Below, in pieces: positions 11,920 to 23,674 of a stretch of 64,000 bases of DNA. The notes beneath the pieces were generated by a model. The model did not search any database and was not told the DNA's origin. It saw only the letters and a list, made by a program, of their open reading frames with translations. Within the stretch, counting starts at the first letter, position 1. Every line of letters starts with the position of its first letter. A program made the translations under genes and the position numbers. Where the stretch lies: positions 28,541,037 through 28,605,036 of the forward strand of contig CM026426.1 of NCBI GenBank assembly GCA_014871385.1, read 5' to 3'. Origin of the DNA: Ceratodon purpureus (Eukaryota > Streptophyta > Bryopsida > Pseudoditrichales > Ditrichaceae).

Positions 11920-13600
11920 TTTCCTTAAGGTAGTAATACCATAAACCGATAGAATAAGGAGTTTTGAGCAATTTGAACTATCATTTTTGCAGGGAATTAT
12001 TGCAAGTACATAGACAAATTGAAAATAGAATGATGAAAGCTGTTTTCATAATTTTTTGATGAAAATACAATTTCCTAGAAATATTTTAGCTGAAAAGTTT
12101 GTCCACCCCATTTCTTGTGTTGTAGACTTCATAAAGTCTGCTGCTGGCATAGGCACTATTCCAAAAGCAGCTCTACCCAAAACCAATATAAGATCTCAAT
12201 GCTTGTCAGGTGCATCAACGCTTCTCAAGGCTTGTCAAGGTATATATTAACTGTACAAAAATTATAGATCATGATTCCTATTGGTGAGATTTCAGCTCAG
12301 GGCTATGACATAGGTTATGGGGGGTATTGGTTTGTGGTATTACTACCTGAAAGCATCCGGAACCAGTACTGCATTTTGGTATCTCATGACCACCGCAAGT
12401 GATTCATATAGTATGTTCTCTGGAATATGATTCTCATGTGCCTGACAATTCTTCTATGCATTTATTGTTTAAGGATATGGCTCCCTCTTAGGTGTTAAAT
12501 TCGTTGCGTTGTTAGATTCTTTTTTAATTCGTGACACCGGGTCCCTCAGTCTCCTTTGTGAACCATGATGCGTAGGCACTTCACTACTAGGAAACACGGG
12601 TTTTTTCCAGTGCTTGGGGCCGTCATTTTCCATTCAAACTTCACTCGTAGTATGGAAATCCCCTTGCCGTGGTTTGGACCGAAAATGTAGACCTCTCCTG
12701 GAGGTTGGCGCCAAAAACCCTCTGCAGTGCTTGTCGTCTTCCCCTTAAATCCCCTCTCAGTTTACCACTCCAACGGGAGTATGTGTACTCACCGGTTCTC
12801 GGAGGTTTTATAGGTAGCTTCGGAAGAGTAATGTTTCACCATCGCTGCGTTGGCCTACCGGGAAGTTCTATTTTTGAACGTTTTGCGCAGGGATGTTACA
12901 TGGGGCTGGGGGTCGGGAGAGGTGGGTGAGGGTGGGCGTTGGAGGTTAGCCATGTTGGGTCTGCTCCCCAGCCTCGCTCATCGCAACTGAGGTACGCGTC
13001 TAACCCCATCAGCTTCTTCCAGGTACCTCACGCCTCCCACCCACGCTCTCGCTTCCACCCGAATGTCTAATTAGGGTCGCTGCTGGGACGAGTCTCAGGC
13101 TCTGGGTTCATGATTTAGCACCTCAGGAGTTGGGTTCATTGTGTGAGAGGAGCAGTGCCCGAGAGTTTGACCTAGTTTCGTCGTTTAGGGTTTGTGATGG
13201 TGTTGTTTGGTTCCTGTTTGCGATGCAGATAGCGGTTCTAGTGTGGGGTGATCTTGTGAAGACCGGTTCTGATGTAGTACCAATCCGCGTCATAAGGAGC
13301 ACATCATTAGGATTGGTAAGTCGTTCTGCTCTTTGTTGTGTGTGTGGTGTTGGGGTGTTGGGAGTATTTTACCGCTGCATTGTTCTGGATCAGAGGCTCC
13401 TTCGTGGGTGGGGTTTCAGGTATCGGAGTGGGCGCTTTCAAGGAGATTTACGTAAGAGCAATGGAGTGAGGCCGTCCCACTTTGCCTAGAGCGTTGCCTT
13501 CAGTAGTTGGAGGTCCTCGACATTGTGGAGAAGGATCCCAAGGGATAAGACTCGCATGCTCAGTCATTGGGTTTGTTAAGGAAGTGGGTGTTATTAAGAT
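11920..13600. other. No supportable gene; one CACTA-like terminus
   Basis: CACTACTAGGAAACACGGG at 12582 resembles a CACTA 5' terminus facing right. The ORF at 13130-13489 is open but its composition (VCGVGVLGVF and similar) does not look like a protein, and no family is recognised. The DNA from 12660 to 13500 is GC-richer than its surroundings and could be a captured gene fragment. Confidence 0.35.
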
Positions 13601-13604
13601 TAGT

Positions 13605-14004
13605 CATTAGGAGAAAAATGAGCTCAAAATAAGGCCGTATAAGCCTGCCCTTTCTAGGTGAATTCCCTACTTTGGACACCTCTGCCGCTGGCAGCGGATG
13701 CCAGAGTTGCTGCCCGCACAGAACTGCGTGGCGCACTCACAACAAAGGTCCTCGGAATATTAGGTGAGACATGAATGCCTCGGCTCGGGCTTTGGTCCCA
13801 AGTGGGCAGGTTGTGTCAGCCCGACACTGTAGATGTGCCCTCCACACGCCTCCCTCGGAGGTCATTGGTTCGAGCCCCCGTGGCGGTTGCTGGCACCACG
13901 GTGGCACCTCACATGCCATGTCAAAAAGTACGCGGGCAGCGCCCGTTTTTTTCTCTCACGTGCGGCTTACACGGCCTTTTTGTGACCTGATTTTTCTCCT
14001 AATG
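13605..14004. mobile_element. 400-bp TIR element with tRNA-like B box (copy 2)
   Basis: Nearly identical to the element at 2358-2757 and exactly the same length. The termini are CATTAGGAGAAAAAT and, reversed, the same 15 bases. The B-box-like GGTTCGAGCCC is at about 13868. TTAG lies at 13600-13603 on the left, one base off the element, and at 14005-14008 on the right, which may be a target duplication. The ORFs inside are shared noncoding sequence and not genes. Confidence 0.82.
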
Positions 14005-14009
14005 TTAGA

Positions 14010-16685
14010 GATTGTGCTCTTTGTCGTTCCTGAGTACCATGTCTAGATGGTATGCTTCTCTGACCACCCTTCATCAAAGCATTCATTTGACTGCATCAAT
14101 TTCAGATCTGTTAATTGCTAGTTTGCATTTTAGTGTTAGTACGCAGTTTAGTCTGTTTGGCTGGAAGGTGAGCATCAAGTTTCTTGCTTGGTATTTGGGG
14201 TCTGCCCCTTCAGTGGATGCCACTTTATTAGCTTGGGCGAGTTTGTTCCATTCAACAGCTGTGTACATTGGTCTCGCTTCTAGATCTGCGATATTGTCTG
14301 TTAAGGGAGTTGATCACTTCCCGGTTGATGATGGTCTCCGCTTACAGAAGTCGTTTGTATGTTGAGTTCGAGATCCTGACATACATCTCAACTTGGCTCA
14401 GGAAAACATCAACAGTGTATCAAAAATCACTCCTCATGCGAAGGCAGCGCAAGGCGGATCCCACAAGGTGTTTAGACGGCAATTCATCGAAATAGCATCC
14501 TGTAATGATGACTTAAGTTTGGAACTAGCCTTTAGAAGGCTAGTAGTGAGCGAGTTTGTCAAAGGCATTTAGGGTCGACTTCTGAGGTTCTTTTAGGGCA
14601 ACAAGAGGATCCTGTTACTTTTTATGTAGCCATCTGGTTTACTCTTTTTTGTAGCCCTGATATTGTAGATTTCCCACATTATTGAGCTGCATAAATAATA
14701 AATTGACATCCTTCGCAATTAATTTAACGGCGAATTTCCAATTAAATCGATGGCTGGTGTCTGGCATATCCTGTGGAGGGAAGTGAGTGCATCGGACGGC
14801 CTTCTGTCAAAACATCGGACGGCCTTCCGTCAGAACATCGGACGGTCTGAATACAATCCTCGGGGATATGATGAACTGAATCCGACGGCCTGAAATGGAG
14901 TTTCAATCTCAAGACCGCGGGCAGCATGGCGGGCCGGTCAGGCACCGTGGTGAAAAAACCATCTGCCCGGTATCAGCATCCGAAAAAGTAAATCCAACAG
15001 TAAACGTAAGTGTCGGAAGAGTCTGCTGTCGCTTGCGGTCCAGTTACACGGGGTGGGCCACCAGGCCCAAAGTCTCCAGCGCCCTGGAGACGTCATTTTC
15101 TACCGCTTTCTGAGTGAAAATCCTACCTGGAGAAAGCCCTGTTTCCTTGTAGTGCTTCATGAAAGATTAGTGCGGAACCAACCTTGAAATTTGGGTGCCA
15201 TGTTCCATGTTCGTGCAGCCCCCGTGTTTACTTCCATACCTTACGTCTTCATGGTGGTTACGTCTTCATAGAGGCTCGTCCTGTTTTCTTCTCGATGTAT
15301 CGGCTATCATCTGGGGAGGGAGATTGCAAGCACTGGTTAGAAGTTAATGTATTGCGTAGGGCGATAGTCTTCGGAGTTTTTCATGCTCTGCTCCTCCTTT
15401 ACATGGTATTTAGTCCAAAGTACTGTACTTTTCCAGGTAGAAGTGATTGACGCATGCAGTTTGTGAAAGCATTAGCCAGTCTCTTCAGTTTTTGTGATAG
15501 AAGTTTCTCTAGACTCACCACTGCGGTGTAATCTTATATTGTGTACTATACCTCCCTTTTACGGAGCTATGAAATAAATGGAAATAAGAAAAGAGAAAAA
15601 AATTGAGGATAAATTGTCATTCTCTGTCAATGCAATCTCCTCGTACAGTCTCAATATAACACTCGCACAGACCCCCGCAACTCCCCCCCTTCTTCCGTCC
15701 CACACACCCGGGATCGTCTGTGACTCTGGGAATGCGGTGCGATCACAATATTAGCCGGAACAGTTTTCAGTTGTTTATTTGTTGATTTTCAGAGCGTTTT
15801 CTAGTAGTGTAATCAAAAGAGTGGGTGATGTCTCATCCCAGGACCTATATAATTTAATGTTAGCCGACAGAGGGATGATTGTGCACACGGGGACACCTCG
15901 AATGGATGTCCTGCTTAAGCAAGCCTATGGAGGCGTCATTGTGTGTCTAGGGCGAGACGTACTCACTTCTCATTTGAGGATGAAGAATTCTTCAGGGAGA
16001 ACATATTAGATGTCTACTTGAATTAGCCCCACTGTAGCCCACGACCTTCGAAGAGCAATTTAATTTAAGAACGTGTTGAGAAGACGACAATGATCCAATA
16101 TATGATTGTTAGAGCTGCTGAGCCGTTTGAAGGAAACTAGACGTCAACCAGTAAGTACTGTTGAGGCTGAAAAATTCAGGAATGTCGTTGACATGTGTTT
16201 GTGCAGTAGAAGCACTATTGGAGAAGCACCTTAATTCACTAGTTTAAGCAATATGTCCTATATTTATCAATTCAATAATCCTTTAACAAATATTTGAATC
16301 CTCAAAAAGAGATTTCAAGGGGAACGCAAAAAATTCCACCATAAATTTGGCAACTCAGAAATTTATAAAAAATCTCATAGTGCAAGGTACTGAGTCACCC
16401 ATTTCTAACTTAGTATTTCCTATAAGCAATAACAGTGGTCCTCAACTTTGCTCATCATCAAAGCGAAGCCGTATTCCTTGATTGTGAAAGTTCTGGGCAA
16501 GGTGACGACTACGATCGTGACCGATAAATAAATTAGTCCTTCAAATGATGAATGACAATTTGCTGCTTCAGATTCTGGATGATGGGGGGATCAAACAGAG
16601 GGGTGCTGTTTTTGGTGACTATGGTGATTTACGATGCGCCTACCATACATTCAGGAGAAGGGACTAGTTTATTGTGGATTTCTCC
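14010..16685. other. Gene-poor stretch
   Basis: No ORF here has a recognisable domain. 14545-14553 reads CTAGTAGTG, a possible CACTA 3' terminus, but its flank does not match the candidate 5' end at 12582. A small tandem repeat lies at 14790-14858. Short ORFs at 14012, 14268, 15184, 15779 and 16552 have compositions like random sequence. Confidence 0.4.
14790..14858. repeat. Short tandem repeat, 23-bp unit, 3 copies
   Basis: The motif CATCGGACGGCCTTC starts at 14790 and 14813, and in diverged form (CATCGGACGGTCTGA) at 14836, so the period is 23 bp. A looser relative, CCGACGGCCTGA, follows near 14882. Confidence 0.75.
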
Positions 16686-16689
16686 TAAT

Positions 16690-17480
16690 TACTTTGGGGA
16701 GTATGATGTCATCATTGACACTATATGTTCTTTTTATATTATACACCTATATTACTATTTGAAAGAATATTCTCTTTGTAGGAATATTCTATTTGATAGA
16801 CAATCAAATTATAACATGTGCCTTATTGTTTTTCATTTTTTTATTTATTTTATTTATTTTTCCTTCTAAATACTTTGGGGACTATGATGTCATCATTAAC
16901 ACTATATTTTCTTCTTGTATTATCCACCTATATTACTAAATAACAAAGTATATAATTTCTTAACGAATCTAATTATCACATGTGTTTTTTTTTTTTTTTT
17001 CCTTTTCTGTTTATTTCTTTGGAGAGTATGATGTCATCCTTGACACTATATATTCTTCATGTATTACCCATCTACATTACTATTTGTAGGAAAATTCTAT
17101 TTGATAGCCAATCTAATTATCACATGTGTTTTTTATTTTTTATTTTTTTATAATCCTTCTAAGTACTTTGGGGACTATGATGTCATCATTAACACTGTAT
17201 TTTCTTCTTGTATTATCCACCTATATTACTAAATAACAAAGTATATTATTTCTTAACCAATCTAATTATCACATATGCCTTTTTTTTAATACTTGGAAAT
17301 TTGATGACAGCCTCGACATAATTTAGTCTTTTCGTATTACCCTCTTATATTTCTAAATAAAATAATATTTTGTTTCTTGGCCAATCAAATTATTACATAT
17401 ATACCGAGTTTTTCTACACATTTGGGATTATGATGTCATCCTTGACATATATATCCTCGTCCAAATGTTTCCTGCCATGT
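16690..17480. repeat. Dimeric minisatellite with a TGATGTCATC core
   Basis: Six units share a start like TACTTTGGGGA, then TATGATGTCATC, a CACTATAT block, CACCTATATTACT and CACATGTG followed by T-runs. Units begin near 16690, 16871, 17014, 17164, 17290 and 17415. Units 1 and 3 resemble each other (a GGAATATTCTATTTGATAG-like block) and units 2 and 4 resemble each other (GGGGACTATGATGTCATCA with ATTAACACT). This gives an ABAB higher-order pattern of about 290-325 bp. Units 5 and 6 are more decayed. The array ends just before the left edge of the palindrome domain. Confidence 0.78.
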
Positions 17481-17508
17481 CATCTCTCTATTTTAAGGAT
17501 ATTTTGGT

Positions 17509-17517
17509 ATATTGATA
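17509..17517. repeat. 9-bp direct repeat, possible target-site duplication (left)
   Basis: ATATTGATA, repeated in the same orientation at 33367-33375, just outside the inverted repeat on the other side of the domain. AT-rich DNA makes a chance match possible. Confidence 0.4.
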
Positions 17518-17527
17518 TAATACAATC

Positions 17528-17563
17528 TTTTTATAAGGGGTATTTAAGTAATTATGGACAAAA
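17528..17563 (+). repeat. Imperfect inverted repeat, left copy
   Basis: About 31 of 36 positions match the reverse complement of 33315-33350, with one gap. Shared pieces are TTTTATAA, GTAATT and TGGACAAAA. Motifs like GGGTATTTNGGTAATT recur in plant intergenic DNA, which weakens the case for a true TIR. Confidence 0.45.
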
Positions 17564-17772
17564 CGCTCAATTATGGACTACTTTGCATCATCAGTAGACG
17601 TCCAATTCATGTGTTATCCCTCAAATTTAAAGACAAAGATGTCAAATATTTATGAAAAAATGCATTCCGTTTACAAGGGATAAAATCATTTGAGTGAATT
17701 TATTATAATGTTGAATAGAGGACATCCCAGTCCCACTGTCATGGCCGAATCTCTCGGCGAGTGGCTGACTGA

Positions 17773-17830
17773 GAACCCTAAACCCTAGAAACCCTAAACC
17801 CTAGAAACCCTAAACCCTAGAAACCCTATC
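17773..17830 (-). repeat. Interstitial telomere-like repeat
   Basis: Three and a half tandem copies of AACCCTAAACCCTAGA. This is a degenerate plant-type telomere repeat (CCCTAAA strand) about 250 bp inside the left edge of the candidate element. Similar telo-box motifs occur in plant 5' regions, so a telomeric origin is not implied. Confidence 0.85.
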
Positions 17831-18126
17831 CTTAGAAATCTATCTGTTCTAATAAAAGGAAATACTTGCTCTGCAAAATGTGGATCTGTGAAGTGAAGCG
17901 GGTGAAGGGAAGATCGTCGGCGTCCCGCTGAGTGGACACGACTGCCAGGCATCTCACATTGGGGTGTCCGTCTGTGAGGACTCCGGAGTCGTCGTTTAGA
18001 ATGAACAGTATTCACGGTCACAACGAATGGAAGTCCTTTGTAGTCGGCTGGCCGCCGACTAGGAGAGCCAACCTCTTCCTCACTCAACCGACCTCTGGAA
18101 TCTGAAATACATATAAAGATGATGAG

Positions 18127-18420
18127 GAAATAAGTCCTAGTCCTAGTGATAAAAATGATGAGTAAGCTAGTCCTAGTCGGCTATCAGCCGAGTAGGAGAG
18201 TAGGGGCTACTAGTCCTAATGATGAGTAAATAAGTCCTAGTCCTAATGATGCAAATGATGAGTAAGCTAGTCCTAGTCGGCTACCAGCCGAGTAGGAGAG
18301 TAGGGGCTACTAGTCCTAATGATGAGTAAATAAGTCCTAGTCCTAATAATGCAAATGATGAGTAGGCTAGTCCTAGTCGGCTACCAGCCGAGTAGGGGAG
18401 TAGGGGCTACTAGACTAGGT
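18127..18420. repeat. 100-bp tandem repeat, 3 units, each with one palindrome
   Basis: Palindrome variants GTCGGCTATCAGCCGAG (18176) and GTCGGCTACCAGCCGAG (18276, 18376) are spaced exactly 100 bp apart. The rest of the unit is built from AGTCCTAGTCCTAATGATG and GTAGGGGCTACTAGTCC. Units are nearly identical, so the array is young. A separate full palindrome, GTCGGCTGGCCGCCGAC, lies at 18043. Confidence 0.9.
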
Positions 18421-18510
18421 TGACGTTGGCAATTAGTCGTCGAGAAAACCCTAGAGAAGTGGATTACTAGAACGTTTACCAGTTTACTAGACGAACTCGT
18501 CGGCTGTCCA

Positions 18511-18570
18511 CTGTAGAAGAAGGTCGCATACTGTAGAAGCAGGTCGCATACTGTAGAAGTTTGTCGCATA
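18511..18570. repeat. 20-bp tandem repeat, 3 units
   Basis: CTGTAGAAGAAGGTCGCATA at 18511, with variants at 18531 and 18551. It lies directly upstream of the ORF that starts at 18591, presumably in its 5' UTR. Confidence 0.85.
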
Positions 18571-18590
18571 TTGTCCAATATTTTGTCGTT

Positions 18591-19112
18591 ATGGTGAGGC
18601 GTGGTAGCAATGTGAGACCACTGGGTTATCAGGAGTCACCGGCTGACCTCGAGGAGCTCCGGCCATGGTATAGGGCGGTGGTCGCCCGTTCTCGCAACAC
18701 CGCCATTCCAGGTTTCAAGTACATCACACGCCTTCTGCAGCCAGGTGCGCAGTGGTTTTGGAGTATTGCTCACAGCATTGAGTTGTTGGAGATCGCTGAC
18801 GCTTCCGGCATCGCCTTCCCACTGACATTCGAGGAGCCCGAGGAGTCTGAGGAGTCCGAGAGTGTTGGCAGCGTTCACTTCAGCCACACAGGGGAGGTGT
18901 CAACGCAGACCATGTCAACGGCAGGGTGGCTCCGCATTGTTGGCAAAGCATACGACAACTTGGAGGGTGCTGGAAGTCGGTGCTCTGGCCAAGATCAGTG
19001 GTGCGGAGGGAACGCAAGCCCGCAGTCCACGTATTCGTCGTTTGGATCCGTGCATCCATCCGTCGATACTGGGTGTAGTGCTGTCCGAGCCAAGTCTACT
19101 GCGAAGGACTGA
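18591..19112 (+). CDS. Hypothetical protein in the left part of the palindrome element
   Basis: The start at 18591 is the second Met of a longer open frame and gives MVRRGSNVRPLGYQE, 173 aa. The first about 85 residues look like real protein (ELRPWYRAVVARSRN, LLQPGAQWFWSIAHS), followed by an acidic stretch (FEEPEESEESES). After about residue 120 the composition becomes random-like, while the +1 frame (to 19170) ends with a short hydrophobic tail. A frameshift or an unrecognised intron near 18960 is possible. No family is recognised. It is the only plus-strand gene on the left side of the element, and the codon use is GC-richer than in the flanks. Confidence 0.4.
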   Translation: MVRRGSNVRPLGYQESPADLEELRPWYRAVVARSRNTAIPGFKYITRLLQPGAQWFWSIAHSIELLEIADASGIAFPLTFEEPEESEESESVGSVHFSHTGEVSTQTMSTAGWLRIVGKAYDNLEGAGSRCSGQDQWCGGNASPQSTYSSFGSVHPSVDTGCSAVRAKSTAKD

Positions 19113-19169
19113 TCGCTTCATGGCGTTGGCGACCATATGCAGCTTTTTTGGTTTTTTGGCTTTAGGGTG

Positions 19170-19763
19170 AATTACTGTGTGTTAGAACTGTCCAGCTCGT
19201 TTTCAATAGAGCTGCTTCACACACTCGGATAGTTGTAGAATTCATGGTTAGTATTTGTTACTGAGGCTTTAGGAGTAGTGGCATCTCTGATGTATACACA
19301 ATACAAAGTAACATGTAAAGGGCGGAACACTACCGTTGTACTCCGATAAGAATATAATGAAATGGATAAATATTTTTTCCCAGTTTCTCAAAGCGCATAG
19401 TGGTTCTACCAATGTTGTGGAAAGCGTCGGCGGGCAGCCGACTAGAGTAACAGTGTCCACCGTAAAAATCAAAGGCCATACAATATAGACCAGCCTCACA
19501 AAGTCACCGTTCATGATGCTTATCTAACATGGTTAGAGGCATCGGCGGACAGCCGACGACCACCGAAGAAGGAAAAGTAAGGCATCAGAACAACAAATAG
19601 AAGACAAAGCGTAATACATGACTAGTATTGGGTCTACGGTAGAATACAATTCTTATTCGAAGGAATCACAGTGTTTACAATATTCAACTATAACGTTTAC
19701 AGAGGAAACCATCACTAGCTACATCTTCTACAGCTAAGATCACAATCGTCGGCGGGCAGCCGA
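19170..19763. other. 3' intergenic region with three palindromes
   Basis: No gene seen. It holds palindromes at 19426-19442, 19541-19557 and 19748-19764. The last one touches the stop codon of the minus-strand DUF7869 gene. Confidence 0.6.
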
Positions 19764-22700
19764 CTAGTCTTCCTCCTCGTCATTCCAGTTCATCGAGATT
19801 CCATGCGATTCGAAGTTTGCCATGGCAGCAATCACAACATCTTCGGGTATTAGATGGGACTTTGGGGGCCCCTCATGCGTAGTTTTCTTGGTCCTATGAG
19901 TGTATACAACGGATTTACACTCCACCCACTCCGCAAGAGTCAACTCCCTTTCCCACCGTCTTGTCCAGCACTCTCTCGCAACCTTCTTCTTACCTTCCTT
20001 CTTGCCCTTCATCGGAGTCCACCATTCAACCTTGAACTTACCGTAATTAGGACCAGGCTCTGTTATAACAGGCTCTATCGCCCTACCCATCCAAATGGGT
20101 AGGTGGTCTTCCTTACACGGACGACAGAAAACCCAATCGCCACGTAAAACGTCACGATATGGGTTAAACACAGACTTCGGCCTAGAGTTTTTCGGACCAC
20201 AGAAAGGATAGGGCTCCACCTCATCCTCGTCACCGGGACGAATATCCGGATCCGGTATATATTCGTCCTGTGCATCGAATGTGGTGACGTGGTCCCGCTT
20301 CCAGTCTGAGATAGGCCAGAATCCTTCCTGTAAGGTGGCGGAATTGGGGGGCAGTGGCTCGTTGACCTCCTTTAAAATTCGCTCCCAATACAGTACATAT
20401 GGTAACATGTCTTGTGCGTATTTCTTATCCCGAGCCATGCCAGTTCTCCAGTACTCAATGTACTTAGATAATCCACTTTTAATGACATTTCTCTTCTCTG
20501 AACACTCCGCTGCCCTTGCCACCTCTTTATCCGCGTTCTCCTTGCCCTCATCGACTTCAACACTACCCCATAAGTGCTTATGAGGAACCGGTTTGGGATC
20601 ACCGACGGGCAAACGTGGTTTACCCTCTTTGTCTGCCCTCCACATTTTCACGGGTTTGCCAGGTGGAAGCCATGACGGATCAGTTGCACGCTTCTTGTAC
20701 CTCATTACGGGCCACCCCGCATCCTCCCCATCCTCCACCACATAGAACTTAAAAAGATGCATTTCACTGTGACCTTCTATCGCATTACCTCCGTCGTGAT
20801 GAAAATCAGCAACATAACTTTTGAAGTCTGCCACTTCCTGAACAAACTCTGGAATAAAGGCAACTGTCTTCTGAGAATCCATGAATGCCTTCATAAGGTC
20901 TGCAAGGCAGTATGTGTTCTTTCGCTTAATGAGTTTCGATAGGTGACTGAAGTGGGCGTCGATGTCCTCATGTGTGTGTCCCACAATCAGGAAACCAACT
21001 GTAACTTCCTTGAATATTGGCCTCGCCGTCAGCAACGAGCAGAATGCTAGAAGAAACCGGTTCTTGTTGTCCTTCGCAGAATTGTCAAGCTGGAGATACA
21101 ACTTCTTCGGCAAAGGAACAGCAGGCCTACCAGGCAGAGGTGGAGTGAGTGGCTCATCTCTAGAAGGTGGAATTGAGGGGATGCAACGTGACGATCCATG
21201 CATTAGCGCTGCAAAGAATTCATTCTGTGGCGGTGCCTCGAAGAGTGCTTTTGACTCCCGGACAGGTAGTCTCTCCAAGGCACGGAATACCCTGCACAAC
21301 GAGGAGATTGTGAAATTTGGGTCTCCTGGCCACAGGGCAGTTGCATAGTGTGCGTAGGCGCCATCTCCGTGACCGTGAGTCAGCATTCCAGTACAGGAAA
21401 TCGGAATTTGACCAAGCCTTGCCGTAGCCTTCGTGATACGTTGCATGCGGGGGATCGCTGTTTTCGATGTGTCCATCTTATCATGTATGATGCATAGGAA
21501 CTCAGTAGGACTCTGTATAGATTGGGTTGTCCATCCGTAATAAATGTTGCGACAAGCTCGCTGATAGTTCAAATGCCTCGTCCTATCCTCTGTCAAGCTC
21601 TGCCACTCGTCCGACCCTCTTGGATACTTGGCAATGAGTTCAACGAGGAAGTCACACTCAGTGCACTTGGAGAAATTACTTCCTACGGCCTTGACCTCAA
21701 CGTTGCGGAAGTACTCCTTCCTCATGCGACTAACGGAGGACTGCGAAATCAGCTTCGCGTTGCACTGCTCATTGACCTGAATAGCACAGAGTGAGGTCGA
21801 TCAGTTGGGAAGTTCGTCATCCAGTCGGCGGGCAGCCGACGATAGTAATCACTACAATTCAATAAACTATCCAAAGTGAAAGAAGATGAGGAGGAACTTA
21901 CGGCGTTGGCCATTTCGCGCAGGTGGTTCCAGTTCATCGCAGACGGGAGTACTTTGAGCGCGGCCACTCTCTTCTTGCCAATCATCCGAAACTCATTGGG
22001 CATTTGGTCGGCATTCTCATTAACGATAGTGGTCAACGTCGCGCGGGCCTGGATTGTGTGAATCTGGGGACGATGTACTCCGGAATTTCCGTGACTCCCA
22101 CTGACACGACTACTTCGGGCCGCAGCCTTGTAGCTGTAGTACGCGGATTTCGATACTCCGTGAATGATATACCACGCCACTTCACATACGTCAACGTTCG
22201 CAAGAGTAACATAGAGCTTCCGCTTGCCGGGTACAGTATGTAAGTGCCCTTGCACAGCGAAGGACATCTCTCGCCTCGCCTGGAATGTTGTTGCGTAAAA
22301 TTTACGCCGAATACTCACAGTATCTTCCCATCTAAAAGTCTGGCAACATCGGTCCTTGCAACAGCGCTTTGAGCTCACTAAGCGGCATTCAGCAGGGACA
22401 ACCATTCGACGAAGCTTAGTGGAAGAGACGTCATCTTTTTCACGGACTTTCCTCCGCACCGATCGATAGGCATTCTTCGGGACACCATCCAGACCATCGT
22501 CCATGTCGGCGTCTACTAAATTCTTGGAGCAGTAAGTAATTATATCAGAGAGAAGGTGACCCCCTTCTAACCGAGTGTGAGTCAGACGCCATCTGAGAGT
22601 TGTCATCTGCAGATGATCGTCTTCAGAGACGAAGAGAACCCCAACCTCTGTATCCCCTAGGACTTCATCATCACATGCCTCGTCCGGTAAACATACTTGA

Positions 22701-23674
22701 ATCATTGCTCTACCACGGATTGATAGATCATCATTAAGAAGTTCGACATACCGATTTCTCCAGAGGTGGCGATCAGGATAAGAAGCATCTGGAGTGGAAG
22801 AAGTACCCGAGGTCCCGGAATCCGGACCCCAACAATGATCATCTGTTTCTACGTCGGATTCCCCTTGTTTAGACACATCGTCGTCACTGCTGATATTCAT
22901 TGGAGACCTAGTCCCCAGATCCTGCTCAGACGGAGCGGAGTTGCTTTCATCAATTTCCTCATCTTCGTTCCCCAAGTGAGGCTCCGTCGGCGGGCAGCCG
23001 ACGGGACATGTGCCAGCCAACGCGCCGTTCACAAGTGGACAGACCTTGTATCCACTCCAAAGTACCAATCGCCCCACAGCACACCCGATCGTTAACACAT
23101 CCGGTAACTCGCAGAAAGCAGGTGCTTCAGAGAATTCTGGATTGACGGACGACACTCTCACTATTAGAAAGAAGCTGTGAGGAATCAAGAACCCCTCCCA
23201 CGTTCCTTTAGGAGAGCACTCCATAATGACTCCAGCGGCTACACAGCGCTTTGAGCCTCCGGATTCCTCGAGGAGCGCAACTTCCATATGCTCTGCGAGG
23301 TCCAGGAATTCTTGAACGGGCTTGACATCTTCTTCAACATCCGTCGGCGGGCAGCCGACGGCGTTGATGTCATCGTCTTCCACCTCTCCGAAAGGCCTGA
23401 GGTCGGCCGCCTCCCACAATATCATTTGTCCTAAGCAGTTGCTCAAGGACTTCGCACCCTCATCCGGAAATGGTATATTCATTTCCATGCTGTCTGAAAC
23501 CTCAATCAGTTTTACCACCACCACTATAGGATCAAATTCTACAACACGTTGGATCACTGCCCTGCCTGCATAATAGAGCCCAGAATGAGTAAGGGCCACG
23601 ACAACGCCCTTTTTAACCTTCCACCGCCCTGATCGGCCATTCCTTAGAAACGTCTGGATCGGCTCTACTTCCAT
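19764..23674 (-). CDS. DUF7869-family protein, DDE transposase-like
   Basis: Two exons, 21902-23674 and 19764-21776, joined by a 125-bp GT-AG intron (donor GTAAGT at 21901, acceptor ATTCAG at 21777). The join is in phase (REMANA then VNEQCN), giving about 1261 aa. The start was chosen at MEVEPIQTF; a Met 30 codons upstream would translate a palindrome in a different frame from all others. An acidic, disordered N-terminal third is followed by a cysteine cluster (KRCCKDRCCQTF, about 436), HGNSGVHRP (about 530), then the DUF7869 core: HDKMDTSKT (about 690), LQLDNSAKDNKN (about 820) and GHTHEDIDAHF (about 860). These acidic residues fit a DDE/RNase-H-like site, which is inference. Two palindromes are coded in the linker as VGCPPT. 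It is divergent from the ParB-like gene and is probably the element's recombinase. Confidence 0.8.
21777..21901 (-). other. Intron of the DUF7869 gene containing a palindrome
   Basis: Donor GTAAGTTCC and acceptor GCTATTCAG on the minus strand. The palindrome at 21824-21840 starts 61 bases after the donor. Confidence 0.85.
22986..23359. repeat. Two palindromes inside DUF7869 coding sequence
   Basis: Copies at 22986-23002 and 23343-23359, both GTCGGCGGGCAGCCGAC on the plus strand. Both are read in the gene as VGCPPT (CPVGCPPTE, NAVGCPPTD). They sit in low-complexity, charged linkers rather than in conserved blocks. Confidence 0.9.

Noticed and set aside
13130-13489. 119-aa ORF as a gene
   Set aside because: Composition is atypical, there is no recognisable domain, and plausible splice sites inside it do not give a better product.
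12582-14553. Non-autonomous CACTA element between CACTACTAGGAAACACGGG and CTAGTAGTG
   Set aside because: Only about nine terminal bases agree, and the 3-bp flanks differ. The two ends are probably unrelated.
17794-18087. 97-aa minus-strand ORF
   Set aside because: Its C-terminal part is the telomere-like tract read backwards and its start overlaps a palindrome. Composition is random-like.
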